Shown: piece by piece, positions 55,231-63,426 of the stretch | Layout of the letters: each line of letters opens with the position of its first letter | How positions within the stretch are numbered: position 1 is the stretch's first letter | Source: Thermomonospora echinospora | GTDB lineage: Bacteria > Actinomycetota > Actinomycetes > Streptosporangiales > Streptosporangiaceae | Reading direction: 5' to 3' | DNA length: 64,000 nt | NCBI RefSeq assembly: GCF_900108175.1 | Contig: NZ_FNVO01000005.1 | Coordinates: 372,001 to 436,000, forward strand | Made by a program: the position numbers and the translations under genes | The notes under the pieces: generated by a model | The model's database searches: none | What the model saw: only the letters and a program-made list of their open reading frames with translations | Told to the model about the DNA's origin: nothing

Positions 55231-56742
55231 TCAGTCGTCCGGGTCGCGCAGGAAGGCGATGACCGCGACGGCGATGACGATCATCAGGGCGGCGCTGATG
55301 GCGGCGGTCAGCTGGAAACCCTGGGTGAAGGCGGCGCGGGCCGTCTCCAGCAGCCGCGCCCCGGCCGGGGCGGGCAGGTCGGCGGTGGCCGCGACCGCGG
55401 CCGTGAGGTTGTCGCGGGCGGCCGGCACCGCCGCGGCCATCCGGTCCCGGTAGACGGCGGTGATGACGCTGCCCAGGACGGCGATGCCGAGCGCCCCGCC
55501 GAGCTGCGGAGCGGTCGAGGAGATCGCCGAGGCGGCGCCGGCGCGTTCCGGCGGAGCGGAGCCGACGACGATGTCGGTGGCCAGGGCCATCATGGGACCG
55601 AGCCCGGCGGAGACGACGACCGACCCGGCGACCAACACGACGAGCCCGCCCGCGACCTCCACCCCGGCCAGGACGCCGTAGCCGATCGCGGAGATCACCA
55701 GGCCGGCGCCGATGACCCGGCCGGGGCCGACCCTGCGGACGATCCTGGGGGCCAGCATCGACCCGGCGATGACACCGACGGCGGACGGGGCCGTCCACAG
55801 CCCCGCCTCCAGCGGTGACAGTCCGCGAACGAGCTGGAGGTACTGCGCGATGGCGTAGTTCGAGCCCCACAGCACGAAGATCCCGAGGAACAACGTGACC
55901 ACTGCCACGGCGAAGGCCCGGTCCGCGAACAGCCGCAGGTCGACCAGTGGGTCGGCCAGGCGACGCTGTCGCCGCACGAAGATCCCCGCCATGACGAGGC
56001 CGACGAGCACCGCCGCCGCGGAGCCGGGGGCCGCCCCCTCGGCGGCGATCCGCTTGAGCCCGTACACCACCGGCAGCACCGCGGCCAGCGACAACAGGAC
56101 GCCGGTGAGGTCGAGACGGCCCGGCCCGGGCGCACGGCGTTCGGGCAGCAGGATCGGCCCGATCACCAGCAGCAGGGCCATGACCGGCACGCCCAGCAGG
56201 AAGGCCGAGCCCCACCACAGGCGCTCCAGTAGCCAGCCGCCGGCCAGCGGGCCGATCGCCGTCCCGCCCGAGACCGCGGCGACGACGATCCCGATGGCGG
56301 TCGTCCGCTGGCGGGGGTCGGTGAACATGACGGCGACCAGGGCGAGGATCGACGGCATCAGCGTCGCCCCTGCCACGCCCATCAGCGCGCGGGCGGCGAT
56401 CAACATGGTGGCGCTCGGAGCGTACGCGGCCAGCACCGAGGCCACCCCGTACCCCGCCGCGCCGAGCAGCAGCAGCCTGCGGCGGCCGATCCGGTCGCCC
56501 AGCGCCCCCATGGTGAGCAGCGATCCGGCGAGCAGGAACGCGTAGATGTCCACGATCCACAGCAGTTGGGTGCTGTTGGCGCCCAGATCCCGGCCGATGG
56601 ACGGCAGCGCCAGGTGGGTGACGGTCAGTTCCAGGGAGGCCAGCAGCGCGGGCAGGGCCAGGACGCCGAGGCCGGCCCACTCCCGGCGCCCCGCCCTCGT
56701 CTCACCGGGAGCCCTCGCCCCGGTCCTCGTCGATGTGGTCAT
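55231..56742 (-). CDS. MFS drug exporter, DHA2 (EmrB/QacA) family
   Basis: This 503-residue transporter has about fourteen membrane helices. The family motifs are GALGDRIGRRRLLLLGA (between helices 2 and 3), ARALMGVAGATLMPSILALV and the antiporter motif C-like GGTAIGPLAGGWLLE. It should expel hydrophobic or cationic compounds using the proton gradient. The ATG at 56742 follows AAGGA. It is divergent from the MarR gene at 56877 and has its own 20-bp palindrome just upstream. Confidence 0.92.
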   Translation of the reverse strand: MTTSTRTGARAPGETRAGRREWAGLGVLALPALLASLELTVTHLALPSIGRDLGANSTQLLWIVDIYAFLLAGSLLTMGALGDRIGRRRLLLLGAAGYGVASVLAAYAPSATMLIAARALMGVAGATLMPSILALVAVMFTDPRQRTTAIGIVVAAVSGGTAIGPLAGGWLLERLWWGSAFLLGVPVMALLLVIGPILLPERRAPGPGRLDLTGVLLSLAAVLPVVYGLKRIAAEGAAPGSAAAVLVGLVMAGIFVRRQRRLADPLVDLRLFADRAFAVAVVTLFLGIFVLWGSNYAIAQYLQLVRGLSPLEAGLWTAPSAVGVIAGSMLAPRIVRRVGPGRVIGAGLVISAIGYGVLAGVEVAGGLVVLVAGSVVVSAGLGPMMALATDIVVGSAPPERAGAASAISSTAPQLGGALGIAVLGSVITAVYRDRMAAAVPAARDNLTAAVAATADLPAPAGARLLETARAAFTQGFQLTAAISAALMIVIAVAVIAFLRDPDD

Positions 56743-56756
56743 GCCGCCATCCTTGA

Positions 56757-56776
56757 ACCTCAATTAATATTGAGGT
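56757..56776. promoter_or_regulatory. AT-rich palindromic operator before the MFS gene
   Basis: Eight-base arms ACCTCAAT and ATTGAGGT surround TAAT. On the minus strand TTGACC (56779-56774) overlaps one end and could be a -35 element, but no good -10 follows at 17 bases. It lies 15 bases before the exporter's ATG. The sequence differs from the CTTGATGTCRAG sites, so a second regulator or a second binding mode is possible. Confidence 0.6.
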
Positions 56777-56847
56777 CAATCCCGCGGGCCGGGGCGGTGA
56801 CCGGCTCGTCGGCGGCGGGCCGGAAGACGACGGAAGACATCAGACAT

Positions 56848-56870
56848 CTTGATGTCGAGACATGTAGGCT
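56848..56870 (+). promoter_or_regulatory. MarR-gene promoter and operator
   Basis: CTTGATGTCGAG (56848-56859) is identical, on the opposite strand, to the site at 55098-55109. It is followed by a -10-like TAGGCT (56865-56870) six bases before the ATG at 56877, which predicts a leaderless, self-controlled transcript. A good -35 is not seen. Confidence 0.55.
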
Positions 56871-56876
56871 CCTGCC

Positions 56877-57377
56877 ATGGAGGATGAGGTCGACCGGCTG
56901 GTCACGGCCTGGCAGGCCGAGCGGCCGGATCTGGACGTTCGGCCGCTGCACGTCCTCAGCCGGGTGTCCAGGCTGGCCCGGCATCTGGATCGTGCCCGGC
57001 GGGCGGTGTTCGCGGCGCATGACCTGGAGCCCTGGGAGTTCGACGTGCTGACCGCGCTGCGCCGCGCGGGCAGCCCCTACCAGCTGAGCCCGGGCCGGCT
57101 GCTGCGGGCCACGCTGGTGACCTCCGGGACGATGACCAACCGGATCGACCGGCTGGAGGCCGCCGGGCTGGTGCGGCGGCATCCCGACCCGGCCGACAAG
57201 CGGGGCGTCCAGGTCCGGCTGACCGACAAGGGCCGTACCCGGGTGGACGCCGCGTTCGCCGACCTGCTCAACCGCGAGCACGACATCCTGGCCGGGCTCA
57301 GCGCGTCCGAACGCGCCACCCTGGCGGACCTGCTACGCACCCTGCTGGCCCCCTTCGACGCTCCACCCGGCTCCTGA
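56877..57377 (+). CDS. MarR family transcriptional regulator
   Basis: The 166-residue protein has the MarR winged helix: an N-terminal helix, a recognition region LSPGRLLRATLVTSGTMTNR (about 70-90), the wing DPADKRGVQVRLTDKG and a C-terminal dimer helix. It lies divergent from the MFS exporter, and its promoter shares an operator with the methyltransferase gene 1.7 kb away. It is therefore likely to repress both the methyltransferase and itself, and perhaps the exporter, until a small ligand binds. Confidence 0.88.
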   Translation: MEDEVDRLVTAWQAERPDLDVRPLHVLSRVSRLARHLDRARRAVFAAHDLEPWEFDVLTALRRAGSPYQLSPGRLLRATLVTSGTMTNRIDRLEAAGLVRRHPDPADKRGVQVRLTDKGRTRVDAAFADLLNREHDILAGLSASERATLADLLRTLLAPFDAPPGS

Positions 57378-57480
57378 CGACCGCCCCGAAGTACCGTCAC
57401 GCTGTTCGCGGTCACCATCCGGCTCATGCTCGAACCGGGCGTCCCGGGTCAGGCACCCCCGCCAGAGGTGCGGGTGGGAC

Positions 57481-59241
57481 TCAGCCGACGTCCTCGGCGA
57501 GGAGGAGCCACTGCTCCTCCACCTCGGCGGCCTCGGCCTGGACGGCCTTGAGGCGGTCGCCGAGTTCGGTGAGCTTCTCGTAGTCGGTGGCGTGGGCGGC
57601 CAGTTGCTCGTGCAGCTCCGACTCCTGTTGGGCGAGCTTGTCCAGGCGGCGTTCGAGGCGGTCGAGTTCCTTCCTGGCCTTCCAGCTCCGCTCGGCCGAC
57701 CTGGCCTTGGCGGGTGCGGCGGCCGGGGCCGGGGCCGAGGCGGGGGCCTGGGCGCGGGCCGACCGGCGGCGGGACAGGTAGTCGTCGACGCCGCCGGGCA
57801 GCAGATGGACCCGGCCGTCGCCGAGGAGGGCGACGACATGGTCGGTGACGCGCTCCAGGAAGTAGCGGTCGTGGCTGACCACGACCAGGGTGCCCGGCCA
57901 GCCGTCGAGCAGGTCCTCCAGCTCGGTCAGGGTCTCGATGTCCAGGTCGTTGGTGGGCTCGTCCAGCAGCAGCACGTTCGGCTCGTCCATCAGCAGCCGC
58001 AGCAACTGCAGCCGGCGGCGCTCACCGCCGGACAGGTCGCCGACCGGGGTCCACTGGGCGTCGCCGCGGAAGCCGAGGCGCTCCAGCAGCTGGCTCGCGG
58101 TCCACTCGCGCTTGCCGACGGTGATGCGGCGCCGGATCTCCTCCACCGACTCCAGGACACGGCGGGTCGGGTCGAGTTCCTCAAGGTTCTGCGACAGGTG
58201 GGCGAGCTGGACGGTCTTACCGCGGACGATCCGACCCGCCGACGCGGCCAGGCTGCCATCGAGCAGGCGCAGCAGGGTGCTCTTACCACTGCCGTTCACG
58301 CCCACCAGACCGACCCGGTCGCCGGGGCCGAGCCGCCAGGTCAGGTGCTGGAAGAGGTCCCGGTGGCCCAGCCGAACGGACACGTCCTCCAGGTCCAGGA
58401 CGGTCTTGCCGAGGCGGGCGGTGGCGAAGCTGGTCAGCTCGACGGTGTCGCGCGCCGGCGGCTCATCGGCGATCAGCGCCTGGGCGGCGTCCACCCGGAA
58501 CTTGGGCTTGGAGGTGCGGGCCTGCGGGCCGCGGCGCAGCCAGGCCAGCTCCTTGCGCAGCAGGTTCTGCCGCTTCTCCTCGGTGGCGGCGGCGATGCGG
58601 GCGCGTTCCGCCTTGGCCAGGACGTACGCGGAGTAGCCGCCCTCATAGCGTTCGACCCGGCCGTCCACGACCTCCCAGGTACGGTCGGTGACCTCGTCCA
58701 GGAACCAGCGGTCGTGGGTGACGACGACCAGCGCCCCGCGCCGCTCCCGCAGGTGGCGGGCCAGCCAGTCGATCGCCTCGATGTCGAGGTGGTTGGTGGG
58801 CTCGTCCAGGACGATCAGGTCGGACTCGGGAACCAGCAGCCGGGCCAGGGCGACCCGCCGCCGCTCGCCGCCGGACATCCCGGCCAGCGGGGCGTCCAGC
58901 GCCAGGTCGGCCAGCAGGCCGGACAGGATCTCGCGGACGCGGGTGTCCCCGGCCCACTCGTGCTCGGCACGGTCGCCGAGGACCGCGGAACGGACGGTGG
59001 TGCCCTCGGCGAACTCGTCGCGCTGGGCCAGATGGCCCAGCCGCAGCCCGCGGGCATGGGTCACCCGCCCCTCGTCGGGCTCGACGCGCTTGGCCAGCAG
59101 GGCGACCAGCGTGCTCTTGCCGCCCCCGTTGCGGCCGACGACACCGATCCGGTCGCCGTCGTCGACTCCGAGGGACACGGCGTCCAGCAGAGGCTTGGGC
59201 CCGTAGGACTTGGTGACGGTCTCAAGATTGATCAGGTTCAC
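57481..59241 (-). CDS. ABC-F family ATPase
   Basis: The 586-residue protein has two ABC nucleotide-binding domains and no membrane span. The first domain has Walker A GRNGGGKST, signature LAGMSGGERRR and LIVLDEPTNHLD. The second has GVNGSGKST, GDLSGGERRRLQLL and VLLLDEPTNDLD. The interdomain linker (about 215-290) contains the basic helix of the P-site tRNA interaction motif, and a C-terminal coiled coil (about 515-585) follows an Ala/Pro linker. ABC-F proteins act on the ribosome in translation control or antibiotic protection. Its place near ispE and ksgA suggests a housekeeping member. Confidence 0.92.
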   Translation of the reverse strand: MNLINLETVTKSYGPKPLLDAVSLGVDDGDRIGVVGRNGGGKSTLVALLAKRVEPDEGRVTHARGLRLGHLAQRDEFAEGTTVRSAVLGDRAEHEWAGDTRVREILSGLLADLALDAPLAGMSGGERRRVALARLLVPESDLIVLDEPTNHLDIEAIDWLARHLRERRGALVVVTHDRWFLDEVTDRTWEVVDGRVERYEGGYSAYVLAKAERARIAAATEEKRQNLLRKELAWLRRGPQARTSKPKFRVDAAQALIADEPPARDTVELTSFATARLGKTVLDLEDVSVRLGHRDLFQHLTWRLGPGDRVGLVGVNGSGKSTLLRLLDGSLAASAGRIVRGKTVQLAHLSQNLEELDPTRRVLESVEEIRRRITVGKREWTASQLLERLGFRGDAQWTPVGDLSGGERRRLQLLRLLMDEPNVLLLDEPTNDLDIETLTELEDLLDGWPGTLVVVSHDRYFLERVTDHVVALLGDGRVHLLPGGVDDYLSRRRSARAQAPASAPAPAAAPAKARSAERSWKARKELDRLERRLDKLAQQESELHEQLAAHATDYEKLTELGDRLKAVQAEAAEVEEQWLLLAEDVG

Positions 59242-59289
59242 GGCACTGTCCAGGCTAGTGGCTCCCGCCGGGTCGCCTGGCCGCCCTTG

Positions 59290-59712
59290 TCAGAAGGACG
59301 AGGAACCGCTGTCCGACGAACCCGACGAACCGCTGTCGGAGCCGGAGGAGCCTGACGAGCCGCTGTCGTACGAGGACCCGCCGTCGTACGAACCGCCGTG
59401 AGAGTGACCGTCGTGGAACGACCCGCCGGAGTGCCCGTGGTGATGGTCGTGGTGGTAGTACCCGCCGTCGTAGGAGAAGGGGCCGGGGTCGAAGCCGGAG
59501 CCCCCCACGTCATCGTGGCCATGGTGCCAGGACGGCGACGAGTGGCTCCCCGGGGCCGGCCCGTACCCCGGACGTCCCGGCCAGGGCGGGACGGGAGGCG
59601 TGACGCGCTGCGCCCTGCGGATCAGCAGGATGATGACACCGATGAGCACGGCCATCGGGACCAGCGCGGCAACGACGATCATGATCATGATGAGCAACCC
59701 CGCAGCCGTCAT
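59290..59712 (-). CDS. small membrane protein with His/Ser/Gly-rich tail
   Basis: The 140-residue protein starts at ATG after GGGAGGG. One membrane helix (about 5-32) leads to a Pro-rich stretch. After it comes a tail with His-Gly-Asp clusters (WHHGHDD, YYHHDHHHGHSGG, FHDGHSHGG) and then a run of Ser, Gly and Asp repeats to the end. The histidine clusters could bind Zn, Ni or Cu. I do not recognise a family. The low-complexity tail is unusual among its neighbours. Confidence 0.7.
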   Translation of the reverse strand: MTAAGLLIMIMIVVAALVPMAVLIGVIILLIRRAQRVTPPVPPWPGRPGYGPAPGSHSSPSWHHGHDDVGGSGFDPGPFSYDGGYYHHDHHHGHSGGSFHDGHSHGGSYDGGSSYDSGSSGSSGSDSGSSGSSDSGSSSF

Positions 59713-59887
59713 CGGCCCTCCCTGCGCTCGTCCCGGCGGCGCCGGGTACGGATCGTATGACGGCGGGCGGCGACGGCCGGTTCACCGGAACGCTGCCGAG
59801 AGTGGACTCGGCACGGCCTCCAGGACCTTCCGGCCGAGCGGCATGGTGTCCCTCCAGTGGCGTCGAGGCCGTACGCCGAAGGGCCGC

Positions 59888-60790
59888 CTACACGATGGTG
59901 GCGCCCGGGACGGGGCCGTACGCCTGCACGGCGGAACGGGCGACACCGGCCTTGGACAGCGCCGCCGTGAGCTCCCCCGCGTGGTCGGCCGACTCGGCGA
60001 GGAAGGCGCAGGTCGGGCCGGAGCCGGAGACCAGTGCGCCCAGCGCGCCGTGCTCCCGGCCCGCCGCCAGGGTGTCGCGCAGCGCCGGGCGCAGCGACAG
60101 CGCGGCGGGCTGCAGGTCGTTGCCGAGGGCGGCGCCGAGGGCATGGGCGTCCCCGGCGGCCAGCGCGGCCATCAGGTCCTGCGACGCCTGCGGCGGGGCG
60201 GGCCGCCACCCTTCGGCCTCGCGCAGCCGGTCACACTCGGCGTACACGGCAGGGGTCGACAGCCCGCCGTCGGCGAGGGCGAACACCCAGTGGAAGCGCC
60301 CGGCCGTCTGCACCGGGGTGAGCACCTCGCCGCGTCCGGTGCCCAGCGCGGTGCCGCCCAGCAGGGCGAACGGGACGTCGCTGCCCAGGATCGCGGCCGG
60401 CTCCCACAGGTCCGCGTCGGCGTCGCCGGCGCCCCACAGCCGGGCGCAGGCGACCAGCGCGGCGGCCGCGTCGGCGCTGCCGCCGGCCATGCCCCCGGCG
60501 ACCGGGATCGTCTTGCGGATGGTCAGCGCCACGTTCGGCGCGACGCCCAGCCGCTCGGCCAGCAGCAGGGCGGCGCGGGCGGCGAGGTTGTCGGCGTTCA
60601 CCGGCACGCCCTCGATCGACCCGCCCTCGACCGTGACGCTCAGCGCGTCGGCGGGCGCGGCGGTCACCTCGTCGAACAGGGAGACGGCGTGGAAGACGTT
60701 GACCAGATCGTGGTAGCCGTCGTCACGCAGCGGCCCCACCGCCAGCTGCAGGTTCACCTTGGCGGGCACGCGGACGGTCACGGAGGTCAC
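59888..60790 (-). CDS. ispE: 4-diphosphocytidyl-2-C-methyl-D-erythritol kinase
   Basis: IspE phosphorylates CDP-methylerythritol in the MEP isoprenoid pathway, which also supplies undecaprenyl carriers. The GTG at 60790 gives 300 residues. The catalytic Lys is in VPAKVNLQLAVG, the GHMP ATP loop is PVAGGMAGGSADAAAAL, the catalytic Asp is in GSDVPFALLGG, and the third motif is LVSGSGPTCAF. The ribosome site is weak. The open frame upstream of the start is not family-like. It follows a lipoprotein gene and ksgA on the same strand. Confidence 0.94.
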   Translation of the reverse strand: MTSVTVRVPAKVNLQLAVGPLRDDGYHDLVNVFHAVSLFDEVTAAPADALSVTVEGGSIEGVPVNADNLAARAALLLAERLGVAPNVALTIRKTIPVAGGMAGGSADAAAALVACARLWGAGDADADLWEPAAILGSDVPFALLGGTALGTGRGEVLTPVQTAGRFHWVFALADGGLSTPAVYAECDRLREAEGWRPAPPQASQDLMAALAAGDAHALGAALGNDLQPAALSLRPALRDTLAAGREHGALGALVSGSGPTCAFLAESADHAGELTAALSKAGVARSAVQAYGPVPGATIV

Positions 60791-60836
60791 GGCCGAGATC
60801 GTAGCGGGCGCGGACCGGCCCCCGGGCCCGCCGCGG

Positions 60837-61907
60837 TCACTCCCCCGCGGTGACCGGCAGGTTGCGGGGGTTGAAGTACGGGGTGGTGGCCAGCTCCCGC
60901 AGCGCCGACAGCGCCGTACGGTCGCCGGCCGTGGAGTACTCGTAGCGGCGCTCGCCGGACTCGTCGGCGCCGCCCTCGTCGGAGTCGTAGTAGACGACCG
61001 CCTTGACCTGCGGGTCCTGCAGGTAGGTGGCGGTCTTGCGGAGCCATTCGGCGCGGCGCTCGCCATAGGAGCGCGGCACCCCGAACTCGGGGATCATGAT
61101 CGGCTTGGGGCGTTCGTCGGCCCAGTCCATGAAGAACCGGGCCGCCTCGGAGAAGTCCCGGTAGTCGTAGGTGCCGCCGGGGTAGACCTCCGCCGCGATC
61201 CAGTCCACCTGGTCGTCGCCGGGGTAGAAGGCCTCGGCCTCGCCGCCGCGGAAGCCGCCGGCGGTGGGCGACCACACCCAGGCCACGTTGTCGGCCTTCT
61301 CCCGCCGGAAGATCTCGCGCAGATGCCGCCAGGCGGCCGTGAAGTCCCCGGCGGAGTGGACCCTGTCCCGGACCTTGTCGGCGTCCATACCGGACTGCCA
61401 GCGCAGGAAGACCGGCTTTCCCAGGGACTTGACGGCACGGGCCTGCTGCCGGATGTGGTCGTCGTGCTCGCCGGCGACGATCTCCCGGGTGTCGGTGCCG
61501 GACCAGGTCACCAGCAGGTAGCGGCCCTCGGACAGCAGCTCGGCGTCGGAGTCCTGGGGCAGGCGCTGCTTCCAGCTGCGGTAGGCGGCGACGATGTCGA
61601 GCCGCCGCCCCATGTCGCGCTCGAACCCGGTGACCGCGTCCACCCGCGCCCGCTCGGACGGGGACGCCGTCTTCGAGGGCGAGGCGGACGCCGACGGCGA
61701 ACCGGACGGCGCGGGCGAACCTGAGCCGTCGCGCGCCGGGTCCACCCAGGCCCCGAAGTAGGCGCCCTTCGTCGGCGGGGTGGGCGCGACCCCGGGACGG
61801 ACCGTGGTCTGGATCTTCGGGGTCTTGGAGCCCCCGTCACAGCCCGGCAGGGTCAGCACCGCCGCGAGCACCATCGCCCCTACGGCCCGCGACCGCCCCT
61901 TCACCAT
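60837..61907 (-). CDS. GH26-like lipoprotein lacking the acid/base residue
   Basis: The 356-residue lipoprotein starts at ATG 61907 (a GTG follows at once) and its lipobox ends LTLPGC. After a Ser/Pro-rich linker the domain follows the GH26 pattern: [50 protein letters not shown] and [10 protein letters not shown]. The nucleophile Glu position (PEFG) is kept, but the R-x-x-HE acid/base motif reads RWQSGM, so the His and catalytic Glu are replaced by Ser and Gly. It is probably a glycan-binding or altered enzyme. Its first 71 bases overlap the end of ksgA. It is a distant relative of the protein at 21329-22537. Confidence 0.75.
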   Translation of the reverse strand: MVKGRSRAVGAMVLAAVLTLPGCDGGSKTPKIQTTVRPGVAPTPPTKGAYFGAWVDPARDGSGSPAPSGSPSASASPSKTASPSERARVDAVTGFERDMGRRLDIVAAYRSWKQRLPQDSDAELLSEGRYLLVTWSGTDTREIVAGEHDDHIRQQARAVKSLGKPVFLRWQSGMDADKVRDRVHSAGDFTAAWRHLREIFRREKADNVAWVWSPTAGGFRGGEAEAFYPGDDQVDWIAAEVYPGGTYDYRDFSEAARFFMDWADERPKPIMIPEFGVPRSYGERRAEWLRKTATYLQDPQVKAVVYYDSDEGGADESGERRYEYSTAGDRTALSALRELATTPYFNPRNLPVTAGE

Positions 61908-62787
61908 GATCCTCCGTACGTTCGTCCACCGCGACGAGAGGACGATACTGGGCGATGCGGGCGAAGGCGGCCACATCCAAGGCCTCACCCCGGGCGCGCG
62001 GGTCCACCTCGGCGGCGCGCAGGGCCCGTTCGGCCGCGTCCGCCGACCCCGCCCAGCCCGTCAGCGCCGCCCGCAGCGTCTTGCGGCGCTGCGCGAACGC
62101 GGCGTCGACCGCCGCGAACACCTCCTCGCGCAGGGACGCGTCCACGGGCGGTTCACGCCGGGTGAACGCCACCAGCCCGGAGTCGACGTTGGGCACCGGC
62201 CAGAACACCGCGCGTCCCACCGGCCCGGCCCGCCGGGCTTCGGCGTACCAGGCCAGCTTCACCGACGGCACCCCGTACACCTTGCTGCCCGGAGGGGCCA
62301 CCAGCCGGTCGGCTACCTCGGCCTGCACCATCACCAGCCCGCGCCGCAGCGAGGGGAAGGTCGCCAGTAGATGCAGTACGACGGGGACGGCGACGTTGTA
62401 GGGGAGGTTGGCGACCAGCGCGGTCGGCGCGGGGCCGGGCAGGTCGGTGATGCGCAGCGCGTCGGCGTGCACCACCTCCAGCCTTTCGGCCAGTTCCGGC
62501 GCCCGGTCTCGTACGGTGTGCGGGAGCTGCTCGGCCAACACCGGGTCGATCTCGACGGCGACCACGCGGCGCGCCCGTTCCAGCAGCGCCAGGGTGAGCG
62601 AGCCCAGCCCCGGCCCCACCTCGATCACCACGTCGTCGGCGTCCAGTTCGGCGGCCCGGACGATGCGCCGCACCGTGTTGGCGTCGATGACGAAGTTCTG
62701 CCCGAGCGTCTTGGTCGGCCGTACGCCCAGCCGCGCGGCCAGTTCGCGCACCTCGGCCGGCCCCAGCAGCACCTGTGAGTCCCCCAC
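61837..62787 (-). CDS. ksgA: 16S rRNA dimethyladenosine transferase KsgA/RsmA
   Basis: KsgA dimethylates two adjacent adenosines near the 3' end of 16S rRNA. The GTG at 62787 gives 316 residues. Motifs are [50 protein letters not shown] and the catalytic NLPYNVAVP. The last 30 or so residues (after RIAQYRPLV) are a Gly/Arg/Asp-rich extension beyond the usual family end, and their coding bases overlap the start of the lipoprotein gene by 71 bases. Confidence 0.95.
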   Translation of the reverse strand: MGDSQVLLGPAEVRELAARLGVRPTKTLGQNFVIDANTVRRIVRAAELDADDVVIEVGPGLGSLTLALLERARRVVAVEIDPVLAEQLPHTVRDRAPELAERLEVVHADALRITDLPGPAPTALVANLPYNVAVPVVLHLLATFPSLRRGLVMVQAEVADRLVAPPGSKVYGVPSVKLAWYAEARRAGPVGRAVFWPVPNVDSGLVAFTRREPPVDASLREEVFAAVDAAFAQRRKTLRAALTGWAGSADAAERALRAAEVDPRARGEALDVAAFARIAQYRPLVAVDERTEDHGEGAVAGRRGDGARGGADPAGL

Positions 62788-62879
62788 CGGCCCAGTGTCC
62801 CAGCCCCGCCGGGGTGCCGATGCAACGGTCGTCCCGGTGCCGGTGAGAAGGGATGGCCTACGAGGAATTCCCGGCTCCC

Positions 62880-63200
62880 TCAGGAGAGAGATCCGCTCTC
62901 GGGAAGCTCGTCCCGCCACCACAGATCCAGCCCGAGCCGGTCGGCGGCCCTGCCCGCGCTGACCCAGTGCCCCTGCTGCATACCGCCGGGCCCCACCGTC
63001 ACGGCGCCCCCGCCGGGCATCGCCAGGCCGTAGAGGACCACCTCACCGGGGTCGTCGCCGATGCCCTCCGCCTCCTCCGGAACGTACGTCAGGACGAAAA
63101 GCCTGGGCCAGACGATCCCGCGCTGCGCAGCGGCGTCGGTGGCTCCCTCACCCATGTCGTGGTACACAGGCGGGAAGCCGGACTCAGGTCGATGTTCCAT
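62880..63200 (-). CDS. small hypothetical protein beside an XRE regulator
   Basis: The 106-residue protein starts at ATG after AAGGGA. It has no signal peptide or membrane span. Its centre ([40 protein letters not shown]) is beta-rich and it ends in [10 protein letters not shown] recognise no family. It is divergent from the XRE-type regulator at 63427. In actinomycetes such regulators often sit beside a small partner gene, but this is not the usual DUF397 partner. Confidence 0.6.
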   Translation of the reverse strand: MEHRPESGFPPVYHDMGEGATDAAAQRGIVWPRLFVLTYVPEEAEGIGDDPGEVVLYGLAMPGGGAVTVGPGGMQQGHWVSAGRAADRLGLDLWWRDELPESGSLS

Positions 63201-63327
63201 GGGACATCCCTTCCGGCTCCCGGCCGGGGCGGGTCTCAGCCTCGCACGCGAACCCCGCCCCGGCCCTTGTCGTCCACGCAGACGAATCTCGTGATCATCT
63301 CCGTGTAATCGAACGGTCACGGACAGG

Positions 63328-63374
63328 TTGACATCAATCCAACACACAGACAAGCTTGCACTTAGAAAAGCTTG
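63328..63374 (+). promoter_or_regulatory. AT-rich promoter region with AAGCTTG direct repeats
   Basis: A perfect -35 element TTGACA (63328-63333) lies in an unusually AT-rich stretch. AAGCTTG occurs twice, at 63352-63358 and 63368-63374, 16 bases apart, a spacing suited to a dimeric regulator on one helix face. A clear -10 at 17 bases is lacking (CAAGCT). Confidence 0.45.
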
Positions 63375-63426
63375 AAAAGTGTCAGCATTGTCGCCTTTGT
63401 CGCATTCTCCGTGATCGGGAGGCACC

